NCBI GenBank assembly: GCA_033064195.1
Contig: JARBJD010000249.1
Location: 49,691 to 113,690 of the forward strand
Direction: 5' to 3'
Origin: Blattamonas nauphoetae
Lineage: Eukaryota > Preaxostyla > Oxymonadida
DNA: 64,000 nucleotides
Both the position numbers and the translations under genes were made by a program. Below, in pieces: positions 11,301-21,800 of this stretch. Positions within the stretch are counted from its first letter, which is position 1. Each line of letters starts with the position of its first letter. Under the pieces are notes generated by a model, which did not search any database, had not been told where the DNA came from, and saw only the letters and a list, made by a program, of their open reading frames with translations.

Positions 11301-12604
11301 CTTCCAGCACTGTGATGATGGAATGGTGTCGTTTTGACAGAAACAAGGCAGGGTCTGGTGTTGACAATGAAGACAAAGGAGATGATGGTGTCATCAATGG
11401 ATTCCTGGAAGATCAGTGTGACCTCCGATTCGGGACTTTCGAGTCAATCTCGTCAATTCATCATTTTCTCGTTGATTCGACACGCGTCATCATTCCAGCT
11501 CCACCATCTCTCACGTTCAGGATGTATGGTCTGAATGGTTATTTCGCATGGGCTGATTACAATTCTCTTGGCCCCGAATTGCTATCAAGCACAACATTGA
11601 CATTCTTGTTGGGAGAACGTCTCCACAATAACATCCACACAGCAATTACCACCCATTATGTTTACAATGAAACAATCTCTCCTTTCTTGTTTCGGAATGG
11701 ATCAACAAGCGTCACCCTGTACACAGGATCCTCCCTCAAAGTTGATCAAACTTCAGAAGTCTTCTGCCAACTCGTCAATGCATCTCTGTCTCTCGAGACC
11801 ATCAAGCTCTCTTTCCAATCACTCGACAACACTGTCTTCGCTGTCGATGAAGACTCGTCTCTGTCTCTCGCAAAGATGAATGTCAGCTGGGCGACTCAGC
11901 CTCTCACGCATCCTTTCATTTCTTCCACAGGCCACTCACTCACGTTGAGTACACTGACATTCCCTTCCACAATCCAGGTTGATAGTGTTCCTTTCATCAA
12001 AGCGACTTGTCTATTCAGAGACGGCACTTTCGTATTCAGTTCTGCAGGCACTCTCGCTGTCTCATTTTCAAGCCAACCATTCTTTGATATTCAAGGAATG
12101 TCCACGGCAATACTCTCTGGCTCCAAGTTTTCATCCACCAGCAATACAACCGCCCCATTCATCCGCGTCTCTGACTCTTCATTGACAATCTCGTCATTAT
12201 CATTCACATCTTTCAACAGCTCAACAGATGGAGGCATCCTCGCCGCAGAGTCCAGCAATATCACTGACACGAATAGTAACTTCACTTCGTGTTCATCTCC
12301 CAATGGTGGAGTATTCAAATGTCGCCAGTCGAACATCACAATCGCCAGTGGGACGTTTTCTCAGTGCTCTGCTCAGAATGGTGGGGCACTGCATCTGTCA
12401 TCGTGCAATCTCACAATTGGAAATCCCACTTTCATTGAATGCACAGCTCTAAATGGAGGAGCCATCTCAATCGATCTGAGCGGCTCGAATCGTCTCATCA
12501 ATAGCAATGCTTATTCCTACTCTCTCTTCTCTGGGTGCCTCGCGACCGCAGAAAATGAAGGTCAGCGTGTGGGGAAAGGGGGAGCGATCCACGTGCGAGG
12601 ATAA
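8384..12604 (+). CDS. gene 2, segment 1: secreted giant beta-helix protein
   Basis: The ATG at 8384 begins a signal peptide (MFIHVVSIFFVTRSFQS). The first coil block (LPEGTFYCDSISLSS..SIDISGKDKT) matches those of genes 4 and 5. Many coils with NCSFSxC...GGA/GGC positions follow, for example GGVFKCRQSNITIASGTF. The last coil before the stop is GKGGAIHVRG. The frame stops at TAA (12602-12604), yet the same frame is open downstream and continues the same fold (NTAGFGNDVFVDLE), so the stop is internal to a gene that reaches 18114. Total length without the mariner insert is about 2,707 codons. Function is unknown; a cell-surface or secreted adhesin-like role is inferred from the fold. Confidence 0.85.
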   Translation: MFIHVVSIFFVTRSFQSQLSTEPLQEHLNHFYERKIVHPIHTLDLPEGTFYCDSISLSSRSIDISGKDKTTLTHLLSNRHQNTGAPDDRNHLALFVMRNSSLSLSGLHTDLHPSTPNETPINCAKMQSSSLSTTNCSFSWIGLTPLFLVKEGIDLGKSSVTVISCHLVSSSNKIMPLVNNILNPTIGTQTNVNIVSTTFLNQEIIGPDGLAQKQTNNDRFSTSADQIKTTLVRVAFTNVSSSPHSVPFTEGNLRQSMIGCSITRCNNHLSGSTLRDMNGGGDFLSSNCTFHNCHTYSHDRPSIVENTMTNAEDPYTNQVFDGELNGNTRLLVQGITITNCSFSNMHHTVTTTYSYDLGGSCIHTTTRLGNLVIDTCSFSTCSVSHKIASQEIHAGCILLYSNQGAPVDFNSSITSCSFLDWYPGNSAMNNHRGGAVGGYNTRTSVEIINSNLTLTGSKSQTWNGGFISYQYVNYESCPLTITNCQLKGDGSSTGQCIVYFNNRILSSLAISITDTSILDTNSEIYYDYACSPNLFTMTRTHTKNAAINFQSVKSTLYPALIVDCRLEQTNFRLTGCETSMFVFGTVLSGTRSSNSASPIMLSTSRPVLFHSCSFNDVTTSGNGLFEVSRSGSLTLDTVSFTKCSGSKAAGVFHLLGTSLVASFCTFDEITGKTANLLFVDNNCSSLFENCIFNLQDSHIADIYLPSSSNSILNGSSVVGCVANRTLTTTEDGHTLSNWLLVTAPEGPSPYKMKVGSWPDDEGQSPETHPTLSDAFSHLSSTNPNSILMSDGSFEANTALDVSVVVELVGNGTEAFSCHTTQLKTNGFSVLGNGKLTVRSILLVPSTADSILFSMSEDEVMELKRVTCQDLVGQTSNLVSLTAGQTRIASSVFNNTESMEALIAVTGSASLTLSDTLFMRVVRTSLEPNPAATTQCASCVQTQTSGDITIVYSRFGGCTSNGRAGAIDIVSLNPSSTVMMEWCRFDRNKAGSGVDNEDKGDDGVINGFLEDQCDLRFGTFESISSIHHFLVDSTRVIIPAPPSLTFRMYGLNGYFAWADYNSLGPELLSSTTLTFLLGERLHNNIHTAITTHYVYNETISPFLFRNGSTSVTLYTGSSLKVDQTSEVFCQLVNASLSLETIKLSFQSLDNTVFAVDEDSSLSLAKMNVSWATQPLTHPFISSTGHSLTLSTLTFPSTIQVDSVPFIKATCLFRDGTFVFSSAGTLAVSFSSQPFFDIQGMSTAILSGSKFSSTSNTTAPFIRVSDSSLTISSLSFTSFNSSTDGGILAAESSNITDTNSNFTSCSSPNGGVFKCRQSNITIASGTFSQCSAQNGGALHLSSCNLTIGNPTFIECTALNGGAISIDLSGSNRLINSNAYSYSLFSGCLATAENEGQRVGKGGAIHVRG

Positions 12605-15600
12605 ACCTCTGCCACATCCCCAATCGCCATCAACTCATTCAGATTCGAGCTGAATACTGCAGGGTTTGGGAACGATGTGTTTGTCGATCTCGAAGTGATC
12701 GATGGGAAAGGTGTGAACTGTCTCCGATACTGTGGTGGAGAATCGTACAGTGTGTGGCCCCATCTCGAAGTGGAGGGCATTTCTGATGAAACAGAACGTG
12801 ATCGCATCTCAGCTTTCTTGCATTTCCCTCCTATTGACATCACGTTCTCGGGAGGATACGACCAAGAGGCTTGTAAGTGGACACACTACAAGTGCAAGAC
12901 CCTCGGATTCTCCCTTCCATTCCTCCGTGCGACTTATTTGGATGGATCTCTCTACACCCGTGTTGGAAGATACTTGGATAAATCCTTTGTTACCGATTGC
13001 ATCACGCTAGACGATCAACACGTCGATCTCACGTCAACCTCGACACCAATAACAACTCTAACCCTCCCGAACACTCTGCTTGGTGAATGTTCGATATACA
13101 CGATCAATGATCGTTCTCACCTCAAAATTCAAAGGCTTTGCTTCTATCTTCTGCCACATCATCGGGTTATCGATGTCTCTTCGGCTGAAGGATGGATCGA
13201 GATGAAAACCTGTCAAATCACTCACGAATCACAAGAAACCATCTCGTTCTCACCAATCCATTCTGTCGGAAGTCACCTTACATTGGATAATGTTACGTTC
13301 AACTCTTCAGTCGAATCTTCTCCACCAACATTCTCTGCCCCTCTCGTGAAGTTTGCTCCAACACCCTCAGAAGCTGGGCAACTTGGAAATGGTTCATTCG
13401 AAATGACGTACTCGATCCTCACGACTTTGACATTCGAAGACACAACGATAATTGAATTGGAGACGACAGGCCGTGTCACTTTCACCACTCCAACATTCTC
13501 AAATGTCATCTCGAATCAAAACGAAGGGAAGTATCTTACACTGAAAGGACAATATTTCAAAACTCAACTGAAACCAGAACAGTGGGACGATCAATTCAAA
13601 AAACCAACACACGTGACATCACTTTGGGGAGAAGACATTTGGATGGAGGAAAGTGAGAAGTGGAGGAGAGGGTCGCTTGTGTATTGGCTGGTGTCTCCTT
13701 CTTTGGAAGTGGTGATTGGGTTGGATGATGACGCTGTTGATCATCCGAACTGTGGATCGTCGACGTTCAAGTGCACAACACTCGACTCTGCCTTCTCGTC
13801 AGCTGAATTGAACACGATTAACACGATCTCCTTCTCTGTCTCCACCACACTCTCCGCGCCTCTCTCAATCCTCTCCTCACTCATTCTGAAGCCGTTCTCT
13901 GAAGAAAGACGGACGATCACCTTTGACGAATTCGGTTCAATGACGATCAATGAATCCTCGTCAGTCCTTTCACTCACCTCTCTCATCTTCGCAATTGCTG
14001 AGTCATGTTCATCTCTGACCCTTTTCGTTCTTGAGGAAGGAGAGATGACATTCTCGTCGTGTCTGATTGGATCGTCAGATATTTCGTCGCCTCTGATTGT
14101 TCCAGCGACAACGACAAAGCTGGTTGAAGTGAAGGCGGATGGAAAACTGACACTGATTGACACTCTGATCCAGCACGTCAAGTTCTCGCACTCCACACTT
14201 GGAACAGCATTGCATCTTCATTCTGACTCGACTCTTTCCTTCACTGGAACATCGAAAGTTGGGGAGATATCTTCGAATGGAACAGGAAGTCATGTTGTGA
14301 TTTCTGCATCGAAAGGATTGGGTTCAGCGTCGATTTCATCTCTCGCCTCTCAAATCCAGTCTTGGGGACCAACAACGACGAATGGAGCTCGATTCACGAT
14401 GTCAGAAATCAACGAGTTTGTTGCGATTGACTCGAATGGAGAAGTGGAGGAGCTGATCTACCGCTGGCATCCGTATGATTCGAAGACGCTGTACGTTGAT
14501 CGATCTGGAGGAAGTCACTCGAACTGTGGTCTTTCCATTCTTCCGTGCTCGTCTCTCTCATCCGATCTCGCCAAATTGGGTACCGACCAAGTGATCAAAG
14601 TGTGCGATGCACTCGACGAAACAGCGTCCATCACAACCACACGCGATCTGTCGGTCATGTCATCAGACACTTCGAAGAAAGAAGTTCGTGTTTCAGAGTC
14701 ATGCTCGTTCACATCTAAAGACTTCGCTCTCTTGTTCACATCCATCTCATTCCTTCCACTCCCACAAACATCCAACAAGAACACAGACAGCAACACGCGA
14801 GCTGCATCACTGTTCATCGTGAAGTCAGGATCCCTCTCGTTGACATCGTGCTCTATTTCAGCTTTTGAACTCACGTCCTCTCCTCTGATCACACACACAT
14901 TTGGCACACTCACTCTTCAATCGTGTTCAGTGTCATCGATCACTCGCTCAACAGGAAACGGGACAGTTTTGAGCACCAAAATGGAGACGGGGAAAGTGTT
15001 GTTGCTGAATGACATCACTTTCATGTCAATGTCATCTTCGAAACAATCAGCACTTCTCGCCCTTTCATTCCCCCCATTCGACCAATCCAACCCCGATCCT
15101 CTCTTCGACTTCACACTGACCAATCTTAATTTCGTCTCCATGACAGGAATCGCTTCAAGTCAGCCATGTTTCATCTCTCTCGTTGGTCACGACCTCTCCA
15201 GCTGGATTGCTGAGGAAGACACTCGATTCGAGAATTCATACAACCAACGATCCATCTTTGCCAACTATTGGTGCTACGATGTCCCGAACGATCTCTCACA
15301 ATCGCTGCTTGTTCTCCTTCTTCCTTTCAAGGATCAAACAGAGCGATTCGTGGGGAAGGGAGGGAACGACGAAACAGGAACAGGATCCGAATCGCTGCCG
15401 TTTCTGACACTGTCAGCGTGCCTCGAAGGTGTCTCGGATATTGAGGCAGATCTGATTTCAGTGAATATCATCAATGAAGCGATGATTGGAGGGTTTGTGA
15501 TGGTTGGGAAAGAAACAGGAACAGCACAGACAATCAGGATTTCATCAAGTGAATCGAAAGGAGATAAGATTGTGTGTGAAGTTAATGAAGGAAGTGCTGT

Positions 15601-16151
15601 TGGAGAAAGTCGGGAAGAAACGATAAGAATGATCCACCTCAAAAGAAGCCATGTGATGTTGTCATCACTCACAATCGAACTGCGTGGAACACGAAGACAG
15701 ATCGTTTCAGTGTTCCTTGTTTCAGACGACGCTGAACTGTCACTTGCGGAATGCTCACTTACGACACGTGAAGTAGTGAAGACATCGTTTGTGGAAGTTC
15801 TGAGCACAGGAACCTTGACAACATCTGATCTTTCGTGCTCCGATGGGAAGTTTGCTGGAAAAGGAAGTGTTGTTATTTGCGGAGGAATTGGACGAGTTGA
15901 AATGACACAACTGAGGGTGACAAGCTGTTCATTCGAAGGAGGAGGAGTTGTGGTTGGAGGATCGACAAGAGGGATCTTTATTGTGGACTCGCTGTTCCGA
16001 AACTGTGCAGGGAAATCCTTTGGAAGCCTGATTCGAATTCTTGTTGTTGGATGCTCAGCGAAAGTTCAGAATTGCATCTTCGAAGGATGCATAACAAGAA
16101 TTCGGATGGACGAGATTGTGGATGGAGGAAGGGTTGTGGGAGGAGGGTGTA
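12605..16151 (+). CDS. gene 2, segment 2: beta-helix modules up to the mariner insertion
   Basis: Continues segment 1 in frame; the first internal ATG is 12677 and has no signal peptide. It contains at least two module openings, DDDAVDHPNCGSSTFKCTTL and YVDRSGGSHSNCG followed by LPCSSL, each followed by several hundred residues of coils. Near 16148-16151 the host frame reads into the mariner TIR and would end at 16294 after about 48 foreign codons. Host coding resumes at 17759. This segment is otherwise free of stops over 1,180 codons, so it was under coding constraint until recently. Confidence 0.8.
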
Positions 16152-17756
16152 CAGGGTGGTCACCCAAAACTTGGTCGGACATTTTCTCGCGTTTCAACAG
16201 GAATCATGGTTTGATTCTTTTTGTGACTGTTCATTTCATCATTTTGCATTCTATGCTTGTTTTTCATTTTTTTGAAAAAAATGGTTCAACTTAGACTTTT
16301 GTGGTTTGATCCTTCCCATCATATGTCCTCAACTGAATTTCGTATTCGAGATCGGACTTTAATAGAATTTTGCTGGAGAATGCAGCTTCATTACAAAGAA
16401 GCTCATTCTCTGCTTGCATCCTACTACCCAGACGATAAACCGTGCTTGGAAACCTGCAGAAAAGTTATGAAGGACTTGGAGAACGGCACTTTTCGGTTAC
16501 TGGAAAGGTTCCCAATCACGTCAGAAGCAACCTCACTCTAATCAACGCCCTTTCTCAAATTTTAGCTGAAGACACTTCATTATCTCTGCGAGCGATGTGG
16601 AGAATTACTGGTTTTCATCCACAAACAATCAAAAATGTCTTCTCGGACATTTTGGCTTAGTCCGACGCTACACTAGATGGGTCCCTCATCTTCTGACAGA
16701 CTCTCAAAAACCAATCGCATTCAGCTGGCACAGGATCTACTACTCACTCTCAACAAAGAGAAACGAAAAGGATGGAGGTATCTGATCACGGGAGATGAGA
16801 GTTGGATCAAATGGACAAACCCTCATTCTTTCGTTTGGCTTCACCCAAACGACCCTCGACCGGTGAGAGAGCGAATCAACATCGGCAGCGGGAAGACGAT
16901 GTTGGTGGCGTTTTTTGGAATTGATTTCACTTTCCTTCGAATGATCCCCAGAGGGAAAGGAATTACTGCTCAAGTGTTCGTGAACGAGATTTTGGACGAA
17001 ATGGAAACAGAGATTCTTTTGCAAGACACATTTGACATCAACGATTTTGTCCGGTATCTTCATATGGACAATGCGCCCTGCCACAACTCCAAGCTGGTCC
17101 GTACATTTCTCGAGACTTCTCTATTTTCCAAAATTTCTCATCCTCCTTACAGTCCAGATCTCGCCCCGTGCGATTTCTGGCTGTTTGGAGAAATGAAGAT
17201 GCGCCTGAAAGGTATCACAGTCAAATCAGACGAAGAACTCAAAAACACATCGATTCATTCATGGCAGAGCAAACCACCGCAAAAGAATCCGAGTATTCGA
17301 AAACTGGATCAGACGCTGTGAACTGGTAATTCAGAATCAAGGCGAGTACATCTAACCGTCGCATTTTGTTCTCTTTCTCAACTTTTGTTGTATTCTGGAA
17401 TTTTGATTTGGTTGACCAAATTTTATCAATAGCACACTCATTTTGACCATCAAAGTCATTTTTTAGTTTTTCTCACCCCAGGAACTGTTTTGTTCTGACA
17501 ACATTTCTGAACAGGATTGGAATACACTCAGATACAAGTTTTTGTGTTTGTATAAGTTTTTATCACTTTTTCGGAAAGTTCTTCTGTCGAGACATCTCTC
17601 ACCCATCTCATTCTCGAGATTCAGATGTGTGACACTCGGATTCGACGAGCTAACCAAAGACAAAATGAGGTATCTCATCTAAATTCAAGTGAAATGACTT
17701 AGGAATAGCATGTTCCAAGAAGTGTCACCCCGACCAAGTTTTGGGTGACCACCCTG
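16152..17756 (+). mobile_element. mariner-family transposon inserted in gene 2
   Basis: Ends are inverted repeats of about 27 bp: CAGGGTGGTCACCCAAAA... on the left and ...TTTTGGGTGACCACCCTG on the right. They are flanked by TA at 16150-16151 and 17757-17758. The 1,605-bp length and single transposase frame are typical of mariner. The insertion lies in coding sequence of gene 2, and precise loss with one TA would restore that frame. The transposase is broken (see the separate entry), so this copy cannot move by itself. Confidence 0.9.
16281..17355 (+). pseudogene. decayed mariner transposase (DD34D), several frameshifts
   Basis: The N-terminal helix-turn-helix region reads from about 16281 (MVQLRLLWF...LEFCWRMQLHYKEAHSLL-type). 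The frame then shifts near 16510, again near 16655 and again near 16710. Each piece continues the mariner alignment (RRYTRWVPHLLTDSQK, then KGWRYLITGDESWIKW). The catalytic core is kept: GDES, HMDNAPCH, and SPDLAPCDFWLF with 34 residues between the second and third Asp. A last frameshift near 17290 moves the usual C-terminus (W..RCE...QNQGEYI) out of frame, ending at 17353-17355. With four shifts the gene is inactive, unless some of them are assembly errors in short homopolymers. Confidence 0.85.
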
Positions 17757-17758
17757 TA

Positions 17759-18114
17759 TTGTGATTGAGATGGGTCATCGAAGGAGTTCAACACGCTCGA
17801 TGCCACACACCTCAGCTGATCTTTCAATGTCGTCATTTCTCTCTTGCGTTCTGATCAACACAAGCCCGAAAGTCTCAGCCCCAACAAAGCAGGACTTTGT
17901 TGGAGGAAGTGGATTCTTGATTCGTGTCTCAGATGCTGGTGATCGCATTGATCTCACAAAAGTGGCTGTTGTGGACAGTGTCTGCGAGAATATGGAAGAA
18001 TGGGGGAAGCAAGGATTCGAGGGAGGAGTGGTCGTTTGGCGTGGACAGTCGCTGAGATTGGACCGACGAGAGATGGAAGTGAAGGGAAGCTCATTTGGAA
18101 TGGTGAAGTTGTAA
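17759..18114 (+). CDS. gene 2, segment 3: C-terminal end after the mariner insertion
   Basis: If the mariner and one TA copy are removed, the frame from 16151 continues at 17759 without a break. The sequence then aligns with the C-terminus of gene 4: both have LS[MS]S.F..C followed by GGSGF and end about 80 residues later. GFEGGVVVWRGQ here corresponds to GFDGGVIGWRTQ in gene 4, and both end in TAA at the equivalent place. This supports both the joining and the use of TAA as a genuine stop. On its own the segment has no ATG-led signal peptide and is unlikely to be a separate gene. Confidence 0.8.
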
Positions 18115-18858
18115 CTCTCCTTTCTTCATCCAGCACATCCTCTGCCTTATCCCACGATCTCATTTCACCGGAAAAATGCACGTCTTTTCTGAGGACGGGA
18201 TTAATCTCACGTTCGGAGCTTTCTTCCCTCGTCCCTGTCCTCACCATTCATGGCCAACCTCTTTTGCCACCGGAAGATGCTGAAGAGCAAACTTTAGGGC
18301 ATCTACAGGAAAAGAATCTTCCGTTGTTATTTCTGAAGAATGCAGCTGTTGGACAACTATCGGTTGTGAGTGATCCCACAACATGCACCTTTATCACCAT
18401 TCGGAATGTCTGCCTTCTTTATCGCTTTCATCAGTGCTTTCTCTCTTCATTTCTTTTCTTCTCGATTCTCTCGTCTCTCTCCAGAATCAAGATAGTGAAA
18501 CCATCTCAAACTTCATTCTTTCTCTCCTCACTCCTTACAACCCCACTCTGACAACCTCATCCCTCATCCTCCTCACATCCAAACAATCTTATTCTCTCAC
18601 CAAGAAACTCAAAGCAAGCAGTGAGTGGTCGAATACAATCGCTTTTTTTGGTTGAGACAACTCCGAAGGAGAACGAGACAAAAGATGAATCAGGATTAAG
18701 ATTGGGATAGACAAACTACTTCTGAACTTGTTCTTCATTTCGAATTGACTTTACTAAAGTATTCTTCTGTCAGAGATCAAAGGAAACACTTAACTTTTGA
18801 CGATAGATCAACATTCGAAGAATGGGTTCCAGATCTCTATACAATCCCTCTTCTTTGA
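18115..18858. other. spacer between genes 2 and 3; possible eroded coding remnant
   Basis: Between the stop of gene 2 and the ATG of gene 3 there is no convincing gene. Two overlapping frames are open, one up to 18551 and one at 18383-18655. Read in succession (SPEKCTSFLRTGLISRSEL, then QDSETISNFILSLLTPYNP) they look protein-like, as if a small helical protein had suffered a frameshift near 18390. No family is recognised. The last 150 bp before gene 3 should hold its promoter, but no motif shared with the other genes was found. Confidence 0.3.
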
Positions 18859-21800
18859 ATGCATGAAACTTTATGGCTCTTTATTTTGACTATTGCTTCA
18901 CATGAAGCAATGTCTCTATCTAACATGATGGATCAACATCTTATTCGCGACTTCGGGAACAATGAACAAAACGACGATGTCCTCCATCTCTCTCCTGATG
19001 TCTTCGAACTCCTCGATTACCCGGTGATGTCCAAGACAATGAAACTGGAGGGGCACACATCCACAATCTCTCATGCCAACCCTGAGAGACAAGCGGTGAT
19101 AAACGAACTCGAAAACGATCGTCCACAACATCTCAACCAGATTGCCAAAGATCACATGGACACGTCACATTCACTGTTCTTGTTCGATAACTCGACAGTG
19201 TCACTTTCGAAGGTGATATTTGACTGTGGACGTGATGGGATGGCGTTGGCAAAAGTGTCATCGTCCGAAGTGGTTGTGTCATCGAGCAAGATTGTGTCGA
19301 ACTCGAAGCAGACAGCATTTGTGGTGGGAACCGGACTGGATGGAGTTGGGAGTTCGATCAGTGTTATTGATTGTTCTCACATCTCATCGTCTTCGATGGT
19401 TCTTCTTCCGCTGGTTCGGACGTCCACGTGTCTCCCAGCGACCCCACACGATTCATCATCAATGGATACACCCCACTCGGACAGCTTGCCCCCATTTCTG
19501 TCTGTGAGTGGAGCTGGACTTGTTTTGTCGAATGTGTCGCTGATTTTGGGAACAGGCCCTCTGCTGGACTTCGGATTGCTCTCCCACGATTCAACAGAAT
19601 CGGATGAGATTGGTTTGGGGGAGATCTCGACATTGCTTGTTGGGAGTGTTCTTCGAAATGTGACGTCGCATGGATGCTCTCGTTCTGGACTTGTTGTTGC
19701 TCGTGGCCTTTGTCAAAAGTTGGTTGGGACGTCATTGACGTTGAGCACATCGCATCTGTCTGGAACAGGGTGTCTTGACATCAATGCATTTGGGAGTTTT
19801 GGTTGTGTGAACACCTCATTCTCCCACTGTTCATCAAACGCCGCCACCACCGAGCAGTTCACTCACGTACACAGGACAGGCCAAGACCGGTACTTGTATC
19901 ACACCACCAACCACACAACCCTCACATTCCACCTGTGCACATTCACCTCCATTCCCTCCTTTTACGATGGTGCCTCCGTCTACGTTCGTGCCAACTATGT
20001 CATATCGATGACTGAGTGTTCCTTCAAAGACATCCAAGGACGGGGTGGTGGAGCGTTGCACATCGAAAGCCTGACGAGAGGAGAAGGAAGTCTGGCAATC
20101 TCGCTCTGCTCGTTTGTGGATTGCGTCGGACAGGATTTTGGTGCTGCCCTGAACCATCAAGGTTCCTCCCTCTTCACTCTCGACAAGTGCTTCTTCAAAA
20201 ACATGACAACCACAAAATCATCCTCATTTGGAGGCGCTCTCTGTGTTAAATATGTTGACACTACCACGATCAGCGAGTGTGTGTTCATGGATTGTGCCGC
20301 CAGCGATGAGGGTGGATCAGGGGGAGCTTTGTACATTCAGAATTCGTCGTTCACGATGGCCACAGTGCAGTTCAGAGGCAATTCAGCGCCTTCTGGGAAT
20401 GATGTGTTCATCAGCGAAGGTTGTGGGTCTCGGGACGAATTGGAGACGCGTGTTTCGGACTACTACACCGACAAGTTCGACACAAGTCTGCTGTTTATGG
20501 GATTCGAAGTCCAATCGAGCGTTATCCAACAGTTTGAGTCATCGACAACGATCATCAGTCTTGAACTCACACTGAATGACATTGTCTCTGAAGGGACAAT
20601 AACAGTTGTGACAGAACACGCAGTGAAAGGGAAGATGCTGCTGCTGCTCGATAACACTGGTGAATACGTCAAAATCATGCAACACTCCTCTCCACCTGCC
20701 ACATGTCGTGTTGTCGTTGTCGACTTCCAAACTCTCTCCACAACCGGAACCAGTGAAGTGTTGTCTTTCGGGGACAGTGGAAGACTTCAGTTCCCATCCA
20801 ATTATACGCCCATCGCTGCCTCCATCTCGGCTACCCGAATCGAATTCACACCTCCCAGACCGTCATTATCAACTGGTGATCCACCCCGTGTTCGAAAGCT
20901 CTTCAACACGCCAGGAACAAACATTGGCGAAGTGATGGTCTGGCTGGAAGGACACAAATTGTCAGTGGGTGACTACACAATCCACTTCGAAGGGAGTCCC
21001 AGCCTCTCTCTGAATGTCACGTTCGATGAAGATCAAGAAGGAAAAACAAATCAAATGTCGTCATTAGTGTCTGTTGGACAGGGTGGAAACTGTCAAGAAA
21101 AAGACAGTGTTTGTAAAACGCTTGATTCTGCATTTGAAACAGCTACGAAGAAGGGAATTAAATCGATCGAGCTGAACCTCGTGATCTCCGAGATACTTTC
21201 CAAGACTCGTTCAATTTCGGACGAGAATGAAGTGTTTGTGACACAAGGAGGCTTCGCCCGTCCATCGCTGATTGTTCCTTCGACATTCTCGTCGACTCCG
21301 CTGGTTGTGATTTCCGTGTCGAATGCATCGCTGTTGCTGGCAGACGTGGATGCTCTGATTCACTCGTCATCGCTCGACTTGAAGCTGGTTCTTGTGTCAT
21401 CAGGATCGTTCGAGTTCAGCAATGGAACCATCGCATACGAACCATCCTCCACAACGAACTCGGAGATTGGTAACGCAGACAGCGATCTGTGTTCGTGGAC
21501 GACGGGAACGATTGAGCTTGTGAACTCGACAGCTGTGTTCAAATCTTGCAGTCTGACGAACCTGGTGCAAGGAGGAATCATGCAAAGTGGAGGGAATGTG
21601 TCGCTTCGAGATGTGTATTTCCTGTCGAATGGACAAGCGAGAACTGACTTCCCTTCAGCTCGTCGAAATGTGATGTGCAGTTCAGATGGGACGCTGTTTG
21701 TTGGAGGCCTGATTGGGGATGGTCGAAGCCATCTGTTCCCTGGATCTGGAATCTCTGGTGATGGATGCTCTGTGTCTGGAACAGTGACGACAATGTCGAT

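Noticed and set aside
16151-16294. C-terminal end of the gene 2 segment as a natural protein end
   Set aside because: The last about 48 codons are mariner sequence; the true continuation is at 17759.
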